A stretch of DNA of 20,586 nucleotides, taken from contig DIKT01000039.1 in assembly GCA_002424635.1 (NCBI GenBank), positions 112,667-133,252 on the forward strand, given 5' to 3'. Each line of letters begins with the position of its first letter. The first letter of the stretch is position 1. This DNA comes from Desulfobulbaceae bacterium UBA5611. Lineage in GTDB: Bacteria; Desulfobacterota; Desulfobulbia; Desulfobulbales; Desulfocapsaceae. The notes beneath the pieces were generated by a model. It saw only the letters and a list, made by a program, of their open reading frames with translations, did no database searches and was not told where the DNA came from. A program made the position numbers and the translations under genes. This document shows positions 1-7,003 of the stretch, one piece after another.

Positions 1-189
1 CTGGGGGAGAAAACCCCCGGCTACCAGATTGGGCGTCGCTGTTCCTCAACTCATCTTGGCTCGCTTTGCCCTTCAATCAACTTCCGCGACTTGATCCGCT
101 TCGCATACATTCTATGAATGAACTCAGCACGCGCAGCTTAGGCGAGCCTTTACGCCAATTTTGTCCCGTGTCAAGGGCTGCCCCCTCAC
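1..189. other. Left edge, no gene supported
   Basis: No convincing gene is visible here. Bases 3-18 form a small hairpin (GGGGG, loop AGAAAA, CCCCC) without a T-run. On the minus strand an open stretch from about 137 to the TGA at 51-53 reads as a basic, helical-looking peptide (it includes RAEFIHRMYAKR). It could be the tail of a decayed mobile-element gene, but I do not recognise it and it has no start codon or ribosome site. Plus-strand open frames entering from here run antisense to the next gene and are not believed. Confidence 0.3.
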
Positions 190-1371
190 TCAGTAATTCA
201 CCAGTGAACACAGTTCATCAATCGTTAGGACCGTTTCCGCAACAGCCATTGATGCGACAAGTGTTAATTTTTTTGGCTGCGGTAAATTGTCAGCAAATAC
301 CAACCCGTTCAAAGTCACGTCACCACTTGCTCTCTTTCCGATATAGAAAACCTCTGACCAAACTCTGCGGCCAGGTTGAAGATGGCCGCAATCAATTGTC
401 ACACAAAATTGGTCGGCGTTCTTCTTAATAGTTACGTCCCCTGGATTATGACCAGAGAAGGCAGGCTTTCCTAGGAAAGGGGTCGCAAGCCGGCTAGAAC
501 GCTGCTGAGGCCGATCAGGTATCTCGGATTCATACATAACCACTATCCCGAGGTTCGTCGGCACCATCATTTCGATCCGGACATTATTGGCGGCTACTTT
601 CCCAATATTTGTGAGGACCAAGCGGACAGGTTTAACGAGTCGTCGTGCAAATTCGAAATCAGCCAATTCGCGAAAAAAGTTCCTATTCGTTTGATATATC
701 GGATCTTCAAATGCAAACGTGTCAATTCCAAACGGATGCCTACTTTGCGGAGGTGACAGGTCAGGAATATCCTTGCGACTCGGCATAGCGCAAAACTCAG
801 CGTCCCATGAAATTTGTGTCCCGAATGTTTCATCACGTTCAATCTGTGCAAATTCAATCAGTAATTCAGCGGCAGGTTGCCCTGAACTACCAACACGCAT
901 TTGAGCTATCTCTTCGATCGTGGCAGGTTTGGTGGGGTCAGTTGAGCTGCCACGTCGAACATAGACCTTCTCCCTATCCAGTTTCCCATAGTCACGCTTC
1001 AAGTAGATAGGACGAGTTTGTACGTCGATGATAATTATCCCGATTTGTTTCCCTTCGAATCCAAATGCCTCATAATGGAAATGAACTGGCGCGTTAGTAA
1101 GGTTATTTACGAACTGCTGAAGTGAATGGTCCTCTAAATGACCAGCCTCAGGAATACCGACAACATCACCACGCCCTCCCCGCACATCATCAACGCCGAT
1201 GAGAATATAAGCTTCCGACCGTCGCCAAGTATTAGCGAATCCGAGTATGTCCTTCAAAAGTTCGGATTTCTCCTCTTCAGTGGCCATAGCGAATCTATAC
1301 TGATCCCTCTTAAAATCAAGAGAAGGATTCTCTTCTTCGTAGAGAAGTTGCTCGAATAGTTCATTGTTCAT
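190..1371 (-). CDS. AlbA_2/Schlafen-type putative DNA- or ATP-binding protein
   Basis: A 393-residue soluble protein. The N-terminal part (about residues 8-160) resembles the AlbA_2 (formerly divergent AAA-4) domain shared by Schlafen-like proteins and many bacterial regulators: an acidic ENPSLDFKRD opening, a conserved LLKDILGFANT segment (about 39-49), then YILIGVDD and GDVVGI. A basic YVRRGSSTDPT turn (about 137-147) precedes the domain end. Residues 170-393 look beta-rich and I do not recognise them. Family members are linked to nucleic-acid binding, regulation and sometimes phage defence, but the exact role here is unknown. The start is ATG with only a weak AGGG upstream. The gene is an orphan on the minus strand beside a hemerythrin gene and an IS remnant, which suggests an accessory region. 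The domain call is fairly secure; the function is not. Confidence 0.75.
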   Translation of the reverse strand: MNNELFEQLLYEEENPSLDFKRDQYRFAMATEEEKSELLKDILGFANTWRRSEAYILIGVDDVRGGRGDVVGIPEAGHLEDHSLQQFVNNLTNAPVHFHYEAFGFEGKQIGIIIIDVQTRPIYLKRDYGKLDREKVYVRRGSSTDPTKPATIEEIAQMRVGSSGQPAAELLIEFAQIERDETFGTQISWDAEFCAMPSRKDIPDLSPPQSRHPFGIDTFAFEDPIYQTNRNFFRELADFEFARRLVKPVRLVLTNIGKVAANNVRIEMMVPTNLGIVVMYESEIPDRPQQRSSRLATPFLGKPAFSGHNPGDVTIKKNADQFCVTIDCGHLQPGRRVWSEVFYIGKRASGDVTLNGLVFADNLPQPKKLTLVASMAVAETVLTIDELCSLVNY

Positions 1372-1461
1372 ATGAAAACCCTATTAATTGACTGGCGATC
1401 TTTGGGCGGTATTGCCCACCATGGGAGCAGGGAAGAAGGGGGATGCACATGAAATTATGCG

Positions 1462-1502
1462 TTGCTATTGGCAGTCTCTGTGAAAAAAGATGCCAATGGC
1501 AA
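1462..1502. repeat. Imperfect 12-bp inverted repeat
   Basis: TTGCTATTGGCA (1462-1473) faces TGCCAATGGCAA (1491-1502), giving 11 of 12 paired positions and a 17-base spacer. It lies in the 239-bp gap upstream of the AlbA_2-type gene and downstream of the hemerythrin gene, both on the minus strand. It could be an operator for the former or a transcript-end hairpin for the latter. There is no T-run typical of an intrinsic terminator. The right arm is itself near-palindromic (TGCCAATGGCA). Confidence 0.35.
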
Positions 1503-1610
1503 TGTTAACCATTTGAGTAAAACCGCAGAGTGAACCTTCTTCCTGAATCGTCTCATGCTCAACAAATGATAAGACTAAAATCAGAGGAGAAACAATTCGT
1601 TACATAATAG

Positions 1611-2261
1611 TTAATTGAGCTGGTCCGACCCCTTGGTCCCCTTTTGATTCACCATCTCCTGCCATGTTGAATCTTCCATGATGAGATGGTTGGCGATCAC
1701 GTCATATACCAGAAATCCAATCAACTCACTTGGAGATACATTGTTGTGGCGCACACGGTCAACTACTACACGCGTTTTATTAAGGAGTTCCGCATGTTTT
1801 TCCTTGTGCAACGCGACTATCCCTGGAGCAAATTTTTCGAGAAATCCCTCTTCAGTCCTGAAATGGGTTTGAATATCTCTTATCAGTTCGCTCAATGCTT
1901 CGTTGATGACTATATTCATTTGGCGGTTTGTGATTGTATCAATTATTTCATTCGCCTTAATGAAGAGTGATTGGTGTTGGTCATCAATTATCTTATGTCC
2001 GGTACTGAAACTTTGACGCCAGTAAATATGCACTAACCCCTCGTGTTTTTTGCTTTTATTTTCTTTATCTATTTCCTGTAAATTCTTAAAGCCCGACCGC
2101 ATGCGCCATACTATCACACCAGCCATGATGAGCATGCCGCCACTAAAAACAGCCATCACGTTCCATAATGTCAGAATTGTCAGAATCCCCACCACGATGT
2201 ATAAATAAGGAAGTAATGTATAGAGCCAATTGGGTTTGTAGCATCGAAAAAGACTGAACAT
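1611..2261 (-). CDS. Membrane-anchored bacteriohemerythrin
   Basis: A 216-residue protein with two hydrophobic segments (about residues 13-33 and 35-52), a charged linker, then a hemerythrin domain (about 78-200). All seven expected di-iron ligands can be placed: H96 in DDQH, H133 and E137 in HFRTE, H152 and H156 in HKEKH, and H192 and D197 in HLIMED. Hemerythrins bind O2 reversibly at a non-haem di-iron centre. In anaerobes and microaerophiles they are thought to sense, store or scavenge oxygen, and the membrane anchor may place this one near respiratory enzymes. The ATG start has a good GAGGAAA ribosome site. The neighbours give no functional context. The domain assignment is firm; whether it senses or protects is open. 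Confidence 0.88.
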   Translation of the reverse strand: MFSLFRCYKPNWLYTLLPYLYIVVGILTILTLWNVMAVFSGGMLIMAGVIVWRMRSGFKNLQEIDKENKSKKHEGLVHIYWRQSFSTGHKIIDDQHQSLFIKANEIIDTITNRQMNIVINEALSELIRDIQTHFRTEEGFLEKFAPGIVALHKEKHAELLNKTRVVVDRVRHNNVSPSELIGFLVYDVIANHLIMEDSTWQEMVNQKGTKGSDQLN

Positions 2262-2311
2262 GTTAAATTTCCTCGAATTATATTTTCGTATTTAATAATG
2301 GAAAGGGATAA

Positions 2312-2590
2312 AGCATAAAAAATCTGCTTGTGTCTTCAGTAGTAGCCATTATTAGAAGTGTTCAGCGTAAAGGTGTTGATAGTGTCATTAGTCTAGCCCG
2401 AAGAAGACCTGTCAGTAAGTCGAAATGTCAGAAAACTATAGGCCCAAATGACCTCTTGATAAAATGGGAGAAACGATGACTCAGCTCCCTGAAGAGCTGC
2501 CGTTAAGGCAAATTCGGGTACTGGTCGATCAGCCAGGATTCAGTACAAAAAGATTTTATATCATAACTACCCTACTGGATCCCTGCAACA
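2312..2590 (+). pseudogene. IS4-family transposase remnant, frameshifted
   Basis: Two overlapping plus-strand frames together resemble the C-terminal half of an IS4-type DDE transposase. The first (open from 2312 to a TGA near 2475) includes RKGVDSVISLARRRP and IGPNDLLIKWEK, matching the conserved stretch ending LG-x-D-H-L-V-x-W. The second (open from 2452) includes LPEELPLRQIRVLVDQPGF and KRFYIITTLLDP, the well-known strand before the catalytic glutamate region. A small deletion or frameshift lies near 2460-2476. The catalytic YRxRW segment and both element ends are missing, so it is a dead fragment. No terminal inverted repeats or target duplication were found. Confidence 0.7.
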
Positions 2591-2599
2591 TCAAAGCAG

Positions 2600-2990
2600 A
2601 AATATCAGAAGGGAGCCAGTGGCAAGGTCAAGCATGTGAGCAGAACTGCAACTTTAGCTTATTCCTGAACATCTTTTACAATGTTGTTGTTTTGTGACTG
2701 CGGCGGTTTCCTTCATGGCTGTGAGGTCTACCCGCAGGAAAGGCTCTGTTTCTGGGTCAAGGTCTACTACAGCAACCCGCTCAGCCATATAGAAGAGCTC
2801 CCCAACTGCCCGCCGCTGCCCCCTAAAAACTGGGCTCTTCAGGGAACCTCTTCCTGGCTTAATTATTTTGCCGGCCGTGACCACTCTCAGCTTGATTCCG
2901 AGCCGTAATAATCATGCCACCCCTCCTCCAAAATAATATCCTGATATCGCTTGCATTTTTCTTTGCTTTTCTATAAAAACAAGAAGGATT
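2600..2990. other. Unassigned region before the omptin gene
   Basis: About 390 bases without a gene I can defend. Between about 2654 and 2908 both strands are open for 75-76 codons. The plus frame (2681-2908) has no ribosome site. The minus frame (2884-2654) reads as a plausible hydrophilic peptide containing VAVVDLDPETEPFLRVDL, but it also lacks a ribosome site and runs toward the IS remnant. One may be another decayed gene piece. At 2951-2977 TTGCAT and TATAAA resemble a promoter for the downstream gene, but the 15-base spacer is short. Confidence 0.3.
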
Positions 2991-3035
2991 TTGCTTGCTA
3001 TGGGAATTATTTCATCAAACGGAAGGAGAAGGGAC

Positions 3036-4040
3036 ATGAACAAGAGAGTACAGGCCGCCTGGCTGGCCTTAGGAATTACGGCCATGACCGCCTGGCCTGC
3101 TCTGGCCGCAGCCGGCAACAATACTGCAGCCGAGCCCATCACTGTAACAACAGGACAGGCCAAGGCGGAGATCATGCTTGGTGTTGAATCATGGTCGGGG
3201 GACAATACCTATCAGATAGGGTATCCTGTCCACTGGTTTGACGGGGTAGTAGAAAATGGTTATTTCCCTTTCAGCCAGCTGGAATTCCCCCTGGACTTTT
3301 ATATGGTGACCGCCAGAGGCAATGCCGAATTTCGCGACACCTGGCTGCTGTCCGCCGCTGTCAAAAAAGACATCTCCTCCCCTGACGACCAGATGATTGA
3401 CCTGGATTGGCTGACCGCAAGCAACCCCAGCCAGCTTGACGTCTACTCCAATAGTAATATCAGTGAGTTTGAAGGTTATGAGTTTGACGTCAATGCCAAG
3501 TACAAATTTTTGCGCCGGGAAAGCTGGTCATTAAACGCCGGACTTGGCTATATCTACCAGAACTGGCAATATACCACCAATCTCATCCAACAGTATTCGC
3601 CCTCGGGCCTGACAGGGTTCTATTTCCTCGGTGAAGGCACCCCCAGTATCAATTACAAGCTTGAATACCATATTCCTTATGCCCAGCTGGGCGGCAAGAT
3701 CAAGCTGGCCAAGCAATTTTCCCTGGAGAGCAATATCAGTTACTCACCGCTCGCTAACGCCAAAGATGTTGACCAGCACCTGCTCCGGGAAAAGGTCAAT
3801 CAAGGTGATCTGGATGGTTATGCATGGATGTTCAACATCAAAGGCAAGTATGATTTCACTGAACACTGGTTTATGACCGCCTCCTACGATTTCAAAAAAA
3901 TGAAGACGGATGGCACCATGAGCGCGGAATTTTCTAATACTTACCTGTATATTTACGGAGTGATTCCCGACCACACGGTCTATGAGGAAATCGAGTCAAG
4001 CCAGCATGCCCTGGCCCTGAATTTGGGCTATTCCTTTTAA
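3036..4040 (+). CDS. Omptin-family outer-membrane protease
   Basis: A 334-residue protein starting at the ATG preceded by GGAAGGAGAAGGG; an upstream in-frame start at 2991 would add 15 residues ahead of a proper signal peptide and is rejected. Residues 1 to about 25 form a Sec signal peptide (KR, hydrophobic core, ALAAA). The rest alternates in beta-barrel fashion and ends in Phe, as outer-membrane proteins do. By-eye alignment to E. coli OmpT is good over most of the chain: SQLE, MIDLDWLTASNP (OmpT MVDQDWMDSSNP), EFDVNAKYKFL and the KDVDQH loop (OmpT SDNDEH). The omptin catalytic residues are all present: D122 and D124 (OmpT D83/D85), D246 and H248 (D210/H212). Omptins (MEROPS A26) cleave near basic residues at the cell surface and need LPS. 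The OmpT lipid-A-binding residues are not obviously conserved. Confidence 0.85.
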   Translation: MNKRVQAAWLALGITAMTAWPALAAAGNNTAAEPITVTTGQAKAEIMLGVESWSGDNTYQIGYPVHWFDGVVENGYFPFSQLEFPLDFYMVTARGNAEFRDTWLLSAAVKKDISSPDDQMIDLDWLTASNPSQLDVYSNSNISEFEGYEFDVNAKYKFLRRESWSLNAGLGYIYQNWQYTTNLIQQYSPSGLTGFYFLGEGTPSINYKLEYHIPYAQLGGKIKLAKQFSLESNISYSPLANAKDVDQHLLREKVNQGDLDGYAWMFNIKGKYDFTEHWFMTASYDFKKMKTDGTMSAEFSNTYLYIYGVIPDHTVYEEIESSQHALALNLGYSF

Positions 4041-4060
4041 GAGGCTGGCCATAATAACAT

Positions 4061-4094
4061 AAACAAAGGGGTGCGGGAAACGCCCCCTTTGTTT
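4061..4094. terminator. Bidirectional intrinsic terminator
   Basis: AAACAAAGGGG(T)GCG pairs with CGCCCCCTTTGTTT around a GGAAA loop, giving a stem of about 14 pairs with one bulge. The stem is A-rich on the left and T-rich on the right, so it can terminate in both directions. It sits in the 56-bp gap between two convergent stop codons, exactly where a shared terminator is expected. Confidence 0.85.
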
Positions 4095-4096
4095 TA

Positions 4097-4981
4097 TTAC
4101 TGAACCACCAATTGGTCCACGATCAGGCGTCCTTCAGCAATTGTGACTTCATCCCAGACCACCGACCGTTGCAGACAGGTGTTGTTGCCAATAATGGCAT
4201 CACCCACGCAAACCCAGTCCTTCAACACCAGCCCGCTCCCTGTTTTGGCCTGGTCAGCCACCAGAAAAGGATTGTTGGCCGATCCTGTAAGCTCCGGCCA
4301 CACCGGAATTGTGCCGGTCAGCAGGCCGGCGTGAAGGGCCAGATAATCTTCCACCGTTCCCATGTCTGTCCAGAAACAGTCATCCACCCGCAGCGCACTG
4401 ATCAATTGCCCCTGGTCGACGAGCCGGCGGTAGCAATCAATGATTGAATACTCTTGTTTCTCAGGAATTGCCGATAACACAGATGGTTCCAGGATATGCA
4501 GGCCGGTAAAGGCCAACAACTCACCTCGTGTCCTGTCATCAAAACTGCAGATCCGCTCATCCTGAACTGCCACCGTATTGAAGCGAGGGCAATCATGCAT
4601 GGCCATGGTCACTGCTGCGCCCTTGGTTTTATGAGCTTGATAGAGACGCTGATAATCAATGGTATGATAGATATCGCCATTGGTCACCAGAACAGGCTCA
4701 TCCCTGAACTGATCAAGGGCCAGCCGCAAACCGCCTCCCGTGCCCAGCACCGAACTCTCCTCCTGGACCACAACGCCGGCCAGACCTTGGAGGGCCTGCA
4801 CGATTTGTTCCCGCAGATAATGGCAGTTGACCACGATATGATCACAACCGGCCTGCTGCAGACGGTTAATGATCAGCAACAACAAGGGTTGATTCAGAAT
4901 GGGAAAAAGAGGTTTAGGACGAGCAAGGGTATAAGGCAGCAGACGGGTGCCGAAGCCGGCTGCCAGGATCATGGCCTGCAT
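4097..4981 (-). CDS. Sugar-1-phosphate nucleotidyltransferase (MurU/HddC-like)
   Basis: A 294-residue NTP-transferase with a Rossmann-like fold. Visible motifs are GFGTRLLPYT (9-18, nucleotide-binding loop), RPKPL (21-25), the TGGGL turn (81-85) and NGDI (101-104, metal and sugar site). The C-terminal end (about 225-294) carries a short hexapeptide-like left-handed helix. Such enzymes join a sugar-1-phosphate to an NTP and release pyrophosphate. The TGGG and NGDI pattern is closest to MurNAc-1-P uridylyltransferase (MurU) and to heptose- or mannose-1-P guanylyltransferases, and the substrate cannot be read from sequence. It lies 38 bp after lpxI on the same strand, which favours a cell-envelope sugar for LPS or peptidoglycan recycling. 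The start could be M1 or M4, since no strong ribosome site decides it. Confidence 0.85.
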   Translation of the reverse strand: MQAMILAAGFGTRLLPYTLARPKPLFPILNQPLLLLIINRLQQAGCDHIVVNCHYLREQIVQALQGLAGVVVQEESSVLGTGGGLRLALDQFRDEPVLVTNGDIYHTIDYQRLYQAHKTKGAAVTMAMHDCPRFNTVAVQDERICSFDDRTRGELLAFTGLHILEPSVLSAIPEKQEYSIIDCYRRLVDQGQLISALRVDDCFWTDMGTVEDYLALHAGLLTGTIPVWPELTGSANNPFLVADQAKTGSGLVLKDWVCVGDAIIGNNTCLQRSVVWDEVTIAEGRLIVDQLVVQ

Positions 4982-5019
4982 CAGCTGAAAAAAAATGGAA
5001 GAAGGCGGGAAAAAGTCAT

Positions 5020-5862
5020 TTAAAACTCCAGTGTTCCATCAGGCTTTTCAGTAATCCCGACAATCACCAGACCCTTTTTATCAGCCGTCCTGATCATGAT
5101 GTCACGGTCAAAGAGCAGGGACTGACCGGCCTCCACCGCTAGCACCGCACCCTTGACACTGGTCAGGCTTTCTATGGTTTTTAAGCCGGTGGCCGGCAGG
5201 TCAAAGCGAAAGTCCTGGGATGGTTTTTTGATCTTCACCACTACCGCTTTTTCCTTGGCCAGCATACCACCGCGCAGGATGGCGGCATCAGTTCCCTCGA
5301 TGGCCTCCACCGCCAGCACAGTTCTATTTCTGACAACCACACACTGGCCGATATCAAGATGTCCTATGGCCCGGGCATTACGCCAGCCAAATTCAATATC
5401 AAGCCGCTGTTCCTGACTGGGTTTCTTCTTGGTCAGCACCCCTGCTGGAAACAACAGATGACGCAGATAAAGGGTGGACTCAAGAATCTTGATTTCTTCC
5501 CGCTCCAGGGCGTTGGCCACAGCCCGGAGAATAGCATCATCCTGCCGGCTATCAATTTTATTCCAAAGAGTCAAACCCTTTAAATCAGGAAACACATCCC
5601 GGAAAATCTGGGTCTTGGTAATAGCACCTAAAAAAACCGCCTCGCCCACCCCTTCGTCATGAAAAAATCTGACTATCTTGCCGAGCTGACCAAGCTTCAC
5701 CCAGCAGACCACATCGGCAGCCGCGGCCACTGCTGCGGTAGTCTCACCCTTATGGGCAATCACCACCACAATCCGGCCAGCCTCTTGGGCAGCCTTGATA
5801 AACAGAAGCGGGAACTGACCACTGCCGGCAATAATTCCTATTTTATTCGGATCAATACGCAT
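5020..5862 (-). CDS. lpxI: UDP-2,3-diacylglucosamine pyrophosphatase LpxI
   Basis: A 280-residue protein matching the LpxI (DUF1009) family in length and throughout. The N-terminal domain opens with IGIIAGSGQFPLL (8-20). The C-terminal domain carries EGTDA (189-193) and KPSQDFRFDLP (213-223), where D221 corresponds by position to the catalytic Asp225 of Caulobacter LpxI. LpxI hydrolyses UDP-2,3-diacylglucosamine to lipid X and UMP in lipid A synthesis, replacing LpxH of enterics and attacking the alpha rather than the beta phosphorus side. It follows lpxA on the same strand after a 152-bp gap, longer than usual in this operon type, in which I see no gene or clear hairpin. The ATG start has no strong ribosome site. 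No lpxB follows; a nucleotidyltransferase gene does. Confidence 0.94.
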   Translation of the reverse strand: MRIDPNKIGIIAGSGQFPLLFIKAAQEAGRIVVVIAHKGETTAAVAAAADVVCWVKLGQLGKIVRFFHDEGVGEAVFLGAITKTQIFRDVFPDLKGLTLWNKIDSRQDDAILRAVANALEREEIKILESTLYLRHLLFPAGVLTKKKPSQEQRLDIEFGWRNARAIGHLDIGQCVVVRNRTVLAVEAIEGTDAAILRGGMLAKEKAVVVKIKKPSQDFRFDLPATGLKTIESLTSVKGAVLAVEAGQSLLFDRDIMIRTADKKGLVIVGITEKPDGTLEF

Positions 5863-6014
5863 ACAACAAATTTAAACCATTAACAAAATTGAATATCAAT
5901 CATCGAGATGAAAATAGCGATACTGGACCCAGAGATATAAATCCTGATCCGGCAAGGAGGAACAGATTAAACATAAAAAACAGAAATTAGCCGGCAAATA
6001 TTTCGTAAAATAAT

Positions 6015-6809
6015 TTAATCGTCAGTACGTTTGGCCACACCACGCTTGGAACTCTCGAGAAACAACACCAAGGATTCCACCTCGGCACAATCAGGAATTT
6101 CCTTCCGAACCTGCGCCAGGGCATCAGCCTGCAAGAGGTCAGGAGAACGAAACAGGATACGATACGCATGATCGAGCTTGCCAATAGTCTCTTTATTAAA
6201 GCCATGCCGCCTGAGGCCCACTTTATTAATGCCTGATACCCGCATCCGGCTCCTGGTTCCCGTTACAATCATATAAGGAGCGACATCCAGACTAATGCCG
6301 GACATCCCGCCGATATAGGCATAGGACCCGAGACGGCAGAACTGATGGACCGCCACCAGACCACCAACGGAGACATGATCCGCCACGTCGACATGACCGG
6401 CAAGGGTGGCCACATTGGCCATAATTACATGATTGGCAATGCGGCAATCATGGCCGACATGACAATAGGCCATCAACAAATTATTGTCGCCAATGCTTGT
6501 CTGCCCCCCGCCTTTGACAGTTCCCCGATTAATAGAAGTATATTCCCGAATATTATTATGATCGCCAATAATTAATTGCGTGGGCTCCCCGGCATAACTG
6601 AGATCCTGGGGCGGCGTGCCGATTGAGGTGAAAGAACCAATCACATTTTCAATACCAATGGAAGTCAAACCGGCAATCACTGCATGCGGCTCAATTCTGG
6701 TTCCTGCCCCTATACGGACTCCTTCTTCAATAACGGTATAAGCGCCCACCTGCACTGACGAATCAAGCTCCGCTTTTGCAGAAATAACTGCTGTAGGATG
6801 TATGGACAT
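6015..6809 (-). CDS. lpxA: UDP-N-acetylglucosamine O-acyltransferase LpxA
   Basis: A 264-residue left-handed beta-helix acyltransferase that transfers a 3-hydroxyacyl chain from ACP to the 3-OH of UDP-GlcNAc, the first step of lipid A synthesis in the cytoplasm. Hexapeptide repeats run from about 2 to 190, followed by a helical C-terminal domain. Catalytic His125 of E. coli corresponds to H120 (HVGHDC); H139 (TLAGHV) and H155 (VHQFC) match E. coli His144 and His160. The hydrocarbon-ruler position (E. coli Gly173) is Gly168 here, which fits a long (about C14) rather than a C10 chain. The ATG has an AGAGAG ribosome site. lpxD, fabZ and lpxB, often adjacent, are not in the window, so this is a reduced lpxA-lpxI cluster. 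Confidence 0.95.
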   Translation of the reverse strand: MSIHPTAVISAKAELDSSVQVGAYTVIEEGVRIGAGTRIEPHAVIAGLTSIGIENVIGSFTSIGTPPQDLSYAGEPTQLIIGDHNNIREYTSINRGTVKGGGQTSIGDNNLLMAYCHVGHDCRIANHVIMANVATLAGHVDVADHVSVGGLVAVHQFCRLGSYAYIGGMSGISLDVAPYMIVTGTRSRMRVSGINKVGLRRHGFNKETIGKLDHAYRILFRSPDLLQADALAQVRKEIPDCAEVESLVLFLESSKRGVAKRTDD

Positions 6810-6863
6810 AAAACTCTCTGTTTATTTTTAAAATGAAAGCACATAAATTTAATTTTATTAGCA

Positions 6864-6869
6864 ATTATA
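6864..6869 (-). promoter_or_regulatory. Possible -10 box for lpxA
   Basis: On the minus strand these bases read TATAAT, a perfect sigma-70 -10 consensus, about 55 bases upstream of the lpxA start in an AT-rich gap. No good -35 box lies 16-18 bases further up, so the call is weak. Confidence 0.3.
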
Positions 6870-6927
6870 TGAACCGAATGACAGCTCCAGCTTTTTTTAC
6901 TCATTGTTTTCAAGCTACTGATAAGAC

Positions 6928-6961
6928 AAGGGCGGTTATTCCTCTTGGAACAACTGCCCTT
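6928..6961 (-). terminator. Hairpin after the acidic repeat gene
   Basis: AAGGGCGGTT-A-TTCC-TCTT-GGAA-C-AACTGCCCTT folds into two stacked stems (10 pairs with one G-T wobble, then 4 pairs) around a TCTT loop. It lies 43 bases past the stop of the acidic repeat gene and upstream of lpxA, so it probably separates the two minus-strand units. The following tract on the minus strand (GTCTTATC) is only partly T-rich, so termination may be incomplete or Rho-assisted. Confidence 0.5.
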
Positions 6962-7003
6962 TACCATACCCTGTATAGCAAAACATTCTAAATGATCAGT
7001 TAT

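Noticed and set aside
2991..3035. Upstream ATG for the omptin gene
   Set aside because: It adds 15 residues before a normal signal peptide, while the ATG at 3036 has a strong ribosome site.
4496..5023. A 175-codon plus-strand frame opposite the nucleotidyltransferase
   Set aside because: The minus-strand protein carries all NTP-transferase motifs; the antisense frame is Gln/His-rich and unsupported.
5863..6014. Possible small gene or riboswitch between lpxA and lpxI
   Set aside because: No open frame with a ribosome site and no convincing stem structure was seen in these 152 bases.
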